Source of the DNA: JBCBKU01 sp965267475
GTDB taxonomy: Bacteria > Pseudomonadota > Alphaproteobacteria > Rhodobacterales > Rhodobacteraceae
Length of the DNA: 64,000 bases
NCBI GenBank assembly: GCA_965267475.1
Contig: OZ254079.1
Span: 2,790,001 to 2,854,000 of the forward strand
Reading direction: 5' to 3'
Made by a program: the position numbers and the translations under genes. The notes beneath the pieces are model-generated. The model did not search any database and was not told the origin of the DNA. It saw only the letters and a program-made list of their open reading frames with translations. This document shows positions 44,672 to 51,312 of this stretch, in pieces (the stretch's first letter is position 1; each line of letters opens with the position of its first letter).

Positions 44672-45758
44672 GGAGCACACCCTCATTCAGTTCCGACCGA
44701 AGCGCGCGGCCCGTTTGTCGATCGAACAATGTCACCGTCGCAGCGTCGAAATCGAGCCCCACAGTCTCTCCCGCGCGGGCGGCCTGTTGGGATGACACGC
44801 GGGCCTTCACCTCACCCCCGGCCGTGTTCAGCGTAACAATCTGCGTGGTTCCCAGATACTCGGTTGCCAAAACCTCGGCCCGGAAGGACGCCGCATCCGA
44901 CAGTGTGATATGTTCCGGCCGCACCCCGAAGGCCATATCCCCTTCAAAGGGCTCCCGCGCCTGAGGCACCGCAAAACGCGTGTCATGCATCGCCACGTCG
45001 TTTGACCCCGGCCCAATTTTCCCATGGAACTTCAAAAAGTTCATCGACGGCGAACCGATGAAATCCGCCACGAACATGGTCGCAGGCTTGTCATAGATTT
45101 CCTGCGGCGTTCCGAACTGTTCCACCACGGCATTGTTCATCACGACGATCTTGTCGCCCATTTGCATGGCCTCAAGCTGGTCATGGGTCACGTAAACCGT
45201 GGTCGCGCCCATCCGGTCGTGTAGCGCGCGCAGTTCCTCGGCCATATGTTCGCGGAACTCCGCGTCGAGCGCGCCCAGCGGTTCGTCCATCATGAAGGCC
45301 TTGGGCTCGCGCACGATGGCGCGGCCAAGCGCGACCCTTTGACGGTCGCCACCAGACAACCCGCCCACCGGCCGGTCCAGGATATCTTCAATCCCTAGGA
45401 TCTTTGCGACCTCGGCCACTTTGGCCTTTACCTGAGCCCGCTGCATGCCCTGACTGACCAAGGGATAGCTGATGTTCCGCCGGACATTCATATGCGGGTA
45501 AAGCGCGAACATCTGGAAGACGAAGGCGATATCGCGCTGGGACGGTGGCCGCTGCGAAATCTCTTCGCCATCCAGCAGAATTTCACCCGAGGTCGGCAAC
45601 TCCAGTCCAGCGATCATGCGAAGCGTTGTGGTCTTGCCGCAACCCGAAGGGCCCAGCAGCATGAAAAACTCTCCATCCTCGATGGTGAAAGAGCTTTCGC
45701 GCACCGCTGTGAAGTCCCCGAATTGCTTCTTCAGATTTTTGATGACGATCTGCGCCAT
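44664..45758 (-). CDS. sugar/polyol ABC transporter ATP-binding protein (MalK type), first copy
   Basis: The 364-residue ATPase has Walker A GPSGCGKTT, signature LSGGDRQRVALGRA, Walker B AFMMDEPLGALDAEFREHM and His in YVTHDQLEAM, then a TOBE region. Start is the ATG of MAQIVIKNLKKQF; a long open extension upstream lies in the permease frame region and is rejected. It follows the 62-residue membrane protein gene after 2 bases. Confidence 0.93.
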   Translation of the reverse strand: MAQIVIKNLKKQFGDFTAVRESSFTIEDGEFFMLLGPSGCGKTTTLRMIAGLELPTSGEILLDGEEISQRPPSQRDIAFVFQMFALYPHMNVRRNISYPLVSQGMQRAQVKAKVAEVAKILGIEDILDRPVGGLSGGDRQRVALGRAIVREPKAFMMDEPLGALDAEFREHMAEELRALHDRMGATTVYVTHDQLEAMQMGDKIVVMNNAVVEQFGTPQEIYDKPATMFVADFIGSPSMNFLKFHGKIGPGSNDVAMHDTRFAVPQAREPFEGDMAFGVRPEHITLSDAASFRAEVLATEYLGTTQIVTLNTAGGEVKARVSSQQAARAGETVGLDFDAATVTLFDRQTGRALRSELNEGVLHG

Positions 45759-45760
45759 GG

Positions 45761-45949
45761 TTACTCCGGGAAGTGGCTGACGATGATGAACATCACCGTG
45801 CCAACCAGCGTCGTGATGAAGGAATAGGTGAAAGCCCAGATCACGAAGGGCTGCATCAGCATGAAGACCCCGATGGCGATGATGATTGTCGCCAGCATCT
45901 CCCAGGGGCCGCGGCGAAAGGACATCAAACCGTTCAGAAACTTGGTCAT
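45761..45949 (-). CDS. 62-residue two-helix membrane protein in the ABC operon
   Basis: The protein starts MTKFLNGLMSFRRGPWEML and has two hydrophobic helices (ATIIIAIGVFMLMQPFVIW and TYSFITTLVGTVMFIIV), ending SHFPE. Its ATG overlaps the permease stop (ATGA) and the ATPase gene starts 2 bases after it, so it is embedded in the transporter operon. Small membrane proteins (for example DUF2160, GlpU) sit at this place in some polyol ABC operons; the match here is by position and size, not a recognised domain. It may be an accessory subunit. Confidence 0.75.
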   Translation of the reverse strand: MTKFLNGLMSFRRGPWEMLATIIIAIGVFMLMQPFVIWAFTYSFITTLVGTVMFIIVSHFPE

Positions 45950-46908
45950 TTGCGCACCGCTCCGAATGTGATCCCACGAAGCAGATGCTTGCGGAGGATG
46001 ATGGTGAAGATCATCACGGGCAGAAGGAAGATCGTGACGCCCGCGGCGATGGCCGGCCAATCAAGCCCGCCAATCCCGATGATCGTTGGAATGAAGGGCG
46101 GTGCCGTTTGCGCATTGGCAGTCGTCAGAAGGACGGCGAAGGCATATTCGTTCCAGGCAAAGATCAGGCAGAAGATGGCGGTCGAGGCGATGCCCGTCGC
46201 CGCCTGCGGCAGCACCACTTTGTAGAACGCCTGAAACCGGGTGTAGCCATCGATCAGCGCGGCCTCTTCATACTCGGTCGGGATCCCGTCGATGAAGCTT
46301 TTCAAAAGCCAGACGGCCAGTGAGATATTCACCCCGGTATAAAGAAGGATCATACCAAGATGCGTGTCGCTTAACCCAAGTTGGCGGTACATCAGGAAGA
46401 TGGGAATCGCGACAGCGATGGGTGGCATCATCCGCGTGCTTAGGATGAAGAACAGAAGGTCATCGGCCAGCGGGATCTTGAAGCGGCTGAACGCATAGGC
46501 CGCGAGCGTTCCAAGGAAGACCGACAAGAAGGTCGATCCGAAGCCGATGATGACCGAGTTCAGGAAGCGCTCGCCAAATTTCGACGGGCCCACGATGACC
46601 ATGTCGTATTGGCGGACGATCTCGTCCCGCCAGTTCTCCGGCGGGTTTGCGTTCAGAAACTCCTCGGTCTGCCGCGTCCGCGTCGTGAACAGGTTCACAT
46701 AGCCTTCCAGTGTCGGACGGAACCCGGCCTCGCTCTCGCTGCCAATGATGTATTTCGGCGGATAACTGATCGCGTCGGCGGGGCTTTTGAAGCCGGTCAA
46801 CGCGATCCAGACAAGCGGAACCATGGTGATCAGGGCATAGGTGATGACCAGGGCGCCGGCGATCCATTTGGACCGGTTCGACGGTTCGGTGATGGAAAAA
46901 CTGCTCAT
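45946..46908 (-). CDS. sugar/polyol ABC transporter permease (MalG type)
   Basis: The 320-residue inner-membrane permease has six hydrophobic segments and a long periplasmic loop after the first (about 45-130). The EAA loop reads EYEEAALIDGYTRFQAFYKVVLP. Start is the ATG at 46908 (ATGA overlap with the partner permease). It pairs with the MalF-type permease upstream. Confidence 0.94.
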   Translation of the reverse strand: MSSFSITEPSNRSKWIAGALVITYALITMVPLVWIALTGFKSPADAISYPPKYIIGSESEAGFRPTLEGYVNLFTTRTRQTEEFLNANPPENWRDEIVRQYDMVIVGPSKFGERFLNSVIIGFGSTFLSVFLGTLAAYAFSRFKIPLADDLLFFILSTRMMPPIAVAIPIFLMYRQLGLSDTHLGMILLYTGVNISLAVWLLKSFIDGIPTEYEEAALIDGYTRFQAFYKVVLPQAATGIASTAIFCLIFAWNEYAFAVLLTTANAQTAPPFIPTIIGIGGLDWPAIAAGVTIFLLPVMIFTIILRKHLLRGITFGAVRK

Positions 46909-47852
46909 CTCTCTTTCACCTTGTTCAGGGCCTTCACGTAGATCGAGGCGAGCCCAAAGACCGTCACGAACAGGATGATCGCATAGGCCGAGGCATAGCC
47001 CGTCCGCCATTTCTCGAATGCTTCCCGCTTGAGGTTGATCGAGGTCAGTTCGGTGGTCGATCCCGGCCCGCCTCCGGTCAACTGCACGACAAGGTCGAAC
47101 ATCTTGAAGTTCTCGATCCCGCGGAACAGGACCGCCAGCATCAGAAACGGCAGGACCATGGGCACGGTGATCGTGAAGAACTGGCGCAGCTTCGACGCCC
47201 GGTCGATCTCGGCCGCCTCATAGATATAGTCGGGAATACTTCGCAGCCCCGCCAAGCAGATCAGCATGACGAACGGCGTCCACATCCAGGTGTCCACGAT
47301 CACGATTGACCAGGGCGCCAGGTTCACCTGCCCCAGCATCTCGAAGCTCGACGGATCGCGGCCCGTGAAGAACCCGATGATATAATTGAAAAGACCGATC
47401 TGCGGTTGGTACAAAAACTTCCAGAAGTTCCCGACGACCGCCGGTGACAGCATCATCGGTAACACGATGATCGTCGTCCAAAGGTCGTTGCCCTTGAATT
47501 TCTTGTTGATCAGCCAGGCCAGCGTGAACCCGATCAGCACCTGAAAGAAGATCGTCCAGAACAGGAAATGGGCCGTGGCCTGCATGTTCAGCCAGATGTC
47601 GCTGTCCGTCAGGATCCGCTCGTAATTTCTAAGCCCGATCCACTCCGGTTCGCGATTGACGCGGTTGGCCTTGTAGTTCGTGAAACTCAGCCGGATCGTC
47701 CAGATTAGCGGAAAGATGTTGATCGCCAGAAGCAGGAAGATCGTCGGGGCCACGAAGATCCAGGCAATCGCCCGATCTGACAACCCTTTGATTTTGCGCG
47801 CAACTTGGGCGGGCGTCGCCGCAGCGACGCGATCGATTGTCCGGTCAGACAT
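46905..47852 (-). CDS. sugar/polyol ABC transporter permease (MalF type)
   Basis: The 315-residue permease has a first helix at about 29-51 (WIFVAPTIFLLLAINIFPLIW), the typical LSFTNY segment after it, and an EAA loop DYIYEAAEIDRASKLRQFF. The stretch VVQLTGGGPGSTTE is common to MalF-type carbohydrate permeases. A GC-rich hairpin lies in the 95-base gap between it and the binding-protein gene. Confidence 0.94.
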   Translation of the reverse strand: MSDRTIDRVAAATPAQVARKIKGLSDRAIAWIFVAPTIFLLLAINIFPLIWTIRLSFTNYKANRVNREPEWIGLRNYERILTDSDIWLNMQATAHFLFWTIFFQVLIGFTLAWLINKKFKGNDLWTTIIVLPMMLSPAVVGNFWKFLYQPQIGLFNYIIGFFTGRDPSSFEMLGQVNLAPWSIVIVDTWMWTPFVMLICLAGLRSIPDYIYEAAEIDRASKLRQFFTITVPMVLPFLMLAVLFRGIENFKMFDLVVQLTGGGPGSTTELTSINLKREAFEKWRTGYASAYAIILFVTVFGLASIYVKALNKVKER

Positions 47853-47877
47853 GTGCTTGGCCTGTCACTTGTTTTTT

Positions 47878-47902
47878 GCGCCGGGACCAGTGATCCCGGC
47901 GC
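47878..47902 (-). terminator. hairpin between binding-protein and permease genes of the sugar/polyol operon
   Basis: A perfect 9-bp stem (GCGCCGGGA / TCCCGGCGC) with a 7-base loop lies 46 bases past the binding-protein stop. On the minus strand it is followed by an A-run, so full termination is unlikely; it more likely stabilises the binding-protein mRNA or lowers downstream expression. Confidence 0.55.
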
Positions 47903-47947
47903 GCTGCATATGCCGGTGCGCCGTCGGCCAGCACACCGGCAGGGAGG

Positions 47948-49267
47948 TTACAGCTTGCCTTCGTCTTCGAAGACTTCCGTCCAATCCTCGATCAGCTTGT
48001 CGAGCGCTTCCTGGGCAGTGCCCTGATCAGCGACAACGAAGTCATGGACCCGCTTCTGCATGGCGAGAAGCAATTCGGCATAGGCCGGTTCCTGCCAGAA
48101 GTCCTGAACACCATCCATGGCTTCAAGGAAGTCGCCGGCAAAGGGCTGGCTGTCGACGAAGCCCGGATCCTGAAGGACCGCATTATGGGCCGAATAGCCA
48201 CCGAGCTCCCACCATTTCGCCTGCACGTCAGGCTGGGCGAACCACTTGATATATTCAAGCGCGGCATCCTGCTTGTCCGAATAGGACACAACCGAAATGC
48301 CCTGACCGCCCAGCGTCGAAGCAGCGATGTTCTGCGGCGGGTTGACGAAGAAGTCGATCTTGTCGCCACCTGTGGCCGGGTCGGCATAAAGGCCCGGGAA
48401 GAAGGCGAACCAGTTCATCGCCATGGCAACCTGCCCCGACTTAAAGGCGTCGAGCGATTCACCCATATATGAGTTGGTGTATCCCGGCGGTGTCGCGGTC
48501 TTGTAGAATTCCTTATAGAATTCAAGCGCTTCCACAGCTTCGGCTGAGTTCACTGCGCCTTCCATGTCATACGACCCGGGCTCGTTCTCATACTTGAAGC
48601 CCCATGGATAAAGCGCCGAAGTCACGCCCATGGTGATCCCTTCAGAGCCACGCTCGGTGAAGATCGCGGCGCCATAGACGGTCTTTCCGTCGATCTCGCG
48701 CTCCTGGAAGAACTGCGCGATTTGCAGAAGTTCCTTCTGGGACTGCGGCTCGCGCAGGTCCTGACCAGTCGCTTCCTTGTACGCCGCCTTGATATCGTCG
48801 CGCTCGAACCAGTCCTTGCGATAGAACCAGCCGTTCGCATCACCCATCGCGGGAAGCGCGTAGTAATTCGGCGTGCCCTTCGGCCATGTCGAGTATGCGT
48901 ACACGGTCGCCGGGGCGAAGTCGTCCATGCTGATGCCTTCGGAATCGAAGAAGTCGTTCAGCTTCACGTAATGGCCATTCTCTGCCCCGCCACCAATCCA
49001 CTGGCTGTCGCCGATGAGCAGATCGCACAACTTGCCGCCCGAGTTCAGTTCGTTCAGCATCCGATCCGCAAAGTTCGGCCAGGGTACGAATTCAAAATTC
49101 ATGGTGTGGCCGGATTGCGCTTCGAATTCTTTCGAAAGTTCGACAAGAGCGTTCGCCGGATCCCAAGCGGCCCAGCACAGCGTCAGATCTTCGGCTTGTG
49201 CGGTATTGGCGACGCCCGTGGCCGCAATTGCAATCGCGCTGGCAGTCGCCAGTTTCGAGTATGACAT
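47948..49267 (-). CDS. sugar/polyol ABC transporter substrate-binding protein (family 1)
   Basis: The 439-residue periplasmic protein has a signal peptide (about residues 1-25, ending NTAQA) and family 1 binding-protein features such as PWPNFADRMLNELNSGGKLCDLL and ALPAMGDANGWFYRKDWF. Many Trp and Phe residues lie along the chain, as in carbohydrate and polyol sites. GGGAGG precedes the ATG at 49267. It is the first gene of the operon; promoter and two palindromes lie upstream. Confidence 0.94.
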   Translation of the reverse strand: MSYSKLATASAIAIAATGVANTAQAEDLTLCWAAWDPANALVELSKEFEAQSGHTMNFEFVPWPNFADRMLNELNSGGKLCDLLIGDSQWIGGGAENGHYVKLNDFFDSEGISMDDFAPATVYAYSTWPKGTPNYYALPAMGDANGWFYRKDWFERDDIKAAYKEATGQDLREPQSQKELLQIAQFFQEREIDGKTVYGAAIFTERGSEGITMGVTSALYPWGFKYENEPGSYDMEGAVNSAEAVEALEFYKEFYKTATPPGYTNSYMGESLDAFKSGQVAMAMNWFAFFPGLYADPATGGDKIDFFVNPPQNIAASTLGGQGISVVSYSDKQDAALEYIKWFAQPDVQAKWWELGGYSAHNAVLQDPGFVDSQPFAGDFLEAMDGVQDFWQEPAYAELLLAMQKRVHDFVVADQGTAQEALDKLIEDWTEVFEDEGKL

Positions 49268-49330
49268 ACAATCCTCCCATATGTGCGCCGCTGGTTTTTG
49301 AAACGAATCGCGGCATGATCCAACGCTACT

Positions 49331-49346
49331 TGAGGTACGCACCTCA
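49331..49346. promoter_or_regulatory. operator-like palindrome 1 (LacI type)
   Basis: TGAGGTACGCACCTCA has perfect 6-base arms around a central ACGC, with the CG centre typical of LacI-family sites. Its centre lies exactly 30 bp from that of palindrome 2, about three helical turns, so two repressor dimers could bind one face. It lies about 65 bases upstream of the binding-protein start codon. Confidence 0.65.
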
Positions 49347-49360
49347 CGTCCACATGTTTT

Positions 49361-49376
49361 TGAGGTGCGTAACTCA
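49361..49376. promoter_or_regulatory. operator-like palindrome 2 (LacI type)
   Basis: TGAGGTGCGTAACTCA is the second copy of the site, again with a central CG. It matches palindrome 1 at 13 of 16 positions. Longer arms TTTTTGAG (49357-49364) and CTCAAAAA (49373-49380) pair perfectly. It covers the start of the predicted transcript. Confidence 0.65.
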
Positions 49377-49388
49377 AAAATCCCGTTC

Positions 49389-49417
49389 ATGTATTTTTAT
49401 CAAAAGGTTACGAGCAA
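49389..49417 (-). promoter_or_regulatory. predicted promoter of the sugar/polyol operon
   Basis: On the minus strand TTGCTC (49417-49412) and ATACAT (49394-49389) stand 17 bases apart, a fair match to a sigma-70 -35/-10 pair in an A/T-rich patch. Transcription would start near 49382, placing palindrome 2 at about +6 to +21 and palindrome 1 at about +36 to +51, a layout that suits repression. Confidence 0.45.
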
Positions 49418-49484
49418 TTTTTGAAGTTTTCGGGTCAGTGTACAACGTGCCCAAATATCATCGATCAGGGGTGCCGCCCGAAAG

Positions 49485-49634
49485 TCAGGTGGGATTCCTT
49501 CGCCTTTTTTCGCGCCGGCACCGGTCCGAGCAATACCGCACGTCGTCCCAGACCTTCGCCCACTTCTTCCGCCATGCGAACGGGCGCCCGCACGTGGCGC
49601 AGGGCTTGGTCGGAAGGTCCGGCTTTTTCCTCAT
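49485..49634 (-). CDS. DUF2256 small zinc-finger protein
   Basis: This 49-residue protein is too short for common cut-offs. It reads MRKKPDLPTKPCATCGRPFA and continues with WRKKWAKVWDDVRYCSDRCR, then a basic tail. The CxxC...CxxxC pattern and the WRKKW motif are those of DUF2256, a family often encoded next to photolyase genes. Its ATG overlaps the photolyase stop codon as ATGA, so the two are translationally coupled. Function unknown; it may help DNA repair or flavin loading, but nothing here shows that. Confidence 0.9.
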   Translation of the reverse strand: MRKKPDLPTKPCATCGRPFAWRKKWAKVWDDVRYCSDRCRREKRRRNPT

Positions 49635-51148
49635 AGATCGAGCTTCAACTGACGGTCCGCCTTATTCACCCTGGGCGCGCGGTCATTGACGAAGCGCGGG
49701 TCCTTCCGGCTTGCGTGCTTCTTAACGACCTTGGCCGCTTCCGACCGAAAAGCCCCGCCCCGTCGCACCGCCCAGACCCGTTCTCGGGCCTCGCGGGCAG
49801 CACCTTTCACGTCGACGACGGGTTCCGGATAGGTCCGGCCCAAGACCGACCCCGCGCTGTCCCACATCCACGGCGCTTGCAGATGTTCGTCGGGAACATC
49901 CGCCAATTCGGGCACCCAGCGCCGCGTGAACGCGCCAGTCGGATCCTGATCGAGACCCTGTTTCACCGGGTTATAGATCCGCACGGTGTTCATACCCGTT
50001 GTACCCGATTGCATCTGGACCTGCGGCCAGTGGATGCCCGGCTCATAGTCGGTGAACATCCGCGCCAGATGCGGGCCTGTCGCACGCCAGTCGAGCCACA
50101 GGTGATAGGACGCGACGGCCATCAGCATCGACCGCATCCGGAAATTCAGCCATCCGGTCGCCGTCAGATACCGCATGCAGGCATCGACGAAAGGAATACC
50201 TGTTTCGCCTGCCTCCCACGCGGCCAAAAGGGTCGCATCAGGGGTTTTGGGCCGTAGATCCTCATAGGCCGAGTGCAAGCACCGGTTTTCCAGCGCGGGT
50301 TCGTCTTCAAGCTTCTGCGTGAAATGATCGCGCCAGGCGAGCCGCGCCTGAAACGACTTCAGACTGCCGATCCAACCGTCGCGGGTGCCCCTGACCTCAC
50401 GCTGGCGTTCCGCCGTCGCCTGTGCGGCCTCGCGCACTGTCAAAGCCCCCATGGCGAGGTAAGGCGACAGGCGGGAACAAGCGCGTTCGCCCGCGACAGG
50501 GGTCGACATATCAGCGCGATAGGTCCGGCCCCGCTCGGTCAAAAAACCGCCCAGCAAGGACATGGCCTGATCCCGCCCGCCCGGTTGACGGTCCGGGCAG
50601 AGATCCGGACGCATCCCAAGCTCTGCCGCCGTTGAAATGGCACCGGGATCGCACCCCGCCACGGCGTTCAACGCCTTGGGCGTGGCGACCTGCGCACCAA
50701 AGACGAAAGCATCCCGCGCCTTGGACCAGCCATTGCGATCTTTCAGGCGCCGGACGACACCGTTCTGCACACATTCGGTCCAGGGGATCCCAGCCTCTCG
50801 CGCCCAGTCAGCCACCCGCAAATCGCGCGCGAAGGTCCAGGCGTTGCCGGTCTCCTCGTGGCTGACCAGATGCTGCACACCATGGTCCCGTGACAACGCA
50901 TCCAGCACCTGAACCGCATCCCCCACCCGAACGGTCAGGGCCGCGCCCAATCCGCCCAACTCCCGGCGCAATCCGGCCAGACATTCGGCCGTGAATGCCC
51001 ATTGCCGGGCCGACGTGTCCGGCAACCGCCAGTACTCCGGCTCGACCACATAAACCGGCAGGATCGGGGCGCCGATCTCAACCGCCCGCGCCAGCGCCGG
51101 GTGATCTGCCACCCGCAGATCGCGCTTGAACCAAAGAAGTGTCGTCAT
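49631..51148 (-). CDS. photolyase/cryptochrome family flavoprotein
   Basis: The 505-residue protein begins MTTLLWFKRDLRVADHPAL, the photolyase N-terminal (antenna) domain start. The C-terminal FAD domain has TGIPFVDACMRYLTATGWLN, MFTDYEPGIHWPQVQMQSG and IYNPVKQGLDQDPTGAF. Photolyases repair UV-made pyrimidine dimers with blue light; the distinct IHWPQVQMQSGTTG segment is unlike E. coli PhrB and matches a separate bacterial branch, so cryptochrome-like sensing is also possible. Start is the ATG at 51148; 89 upstream codons are open but unlike the family. Confidence 0.92.
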   Translation of the reverse strand: MTTLLWFKRDLRVADHPALARAVEIGAPILPVYVVEPEYWRLPDTSARQWAFTAECLAGLRRELGGLGAALTVRVGDAVQVLDALSRDHGVQHLVSHEETGNAWTFARDLRVADWAREAGIPWTECVQNGVVRRLKDRNGWSKARDAFVFGAQVATPKALNAVAGCDPGAISTAAELGMRPDLCPDRQPGGRDQAMSLLGGFLTERGRTYRADMSTPVAGERACSRLSPYLAMGALTVREAAQATAERQREVRGTRDGWIGSLKSFQARLAWRDHFTQKLEDEPALENRCLHSAYEDLRPKTPDATLLAAWEAGETGIPFVDACMRYLTATGWLNFRMRSMLMAVASYHLWLDWRATGPHLARMFTDYEPGIHWPQVQMQSGTTGMNTVRIYNPVKQGLDQDPTGAFTRRWVPELADVPDEHLQAPWMWDSAGSVLGRTYPEPVVDVKGAAREARERVWAVRRGGAFRSEAAKVVKKHASRKDPRFVNDRAPRVNKADRQLKLDL

Positions 51149-51312
51149 GCGGCTGAACCTAGACCCCTCGTCCAAAAAGTCAGCGCGAGCCGGGGCGCGC
51201 TTGGGCGTGCGGGTGGGTGGGTGGGCACGGCCAAGCGCGCACACTGAAAACCCGCTTGCCGCCAGGACGCGCATGGCTACGCTGTGCCAGCCCAAAGCTC
51301 CGGAGCGGTTCC

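Noticed and set aside
43679..49267. Identity with the rhizobial glycerol transporter GlpSTPQUV
   Set aside because: Gene layout and the small membrane protein are reminiscent, but both ATPases have ordinary Walker A motifs (GPTGAGKTT, GPSGCGKTT) and lack the divergent N-termini I associate with GlpS/GlpT.
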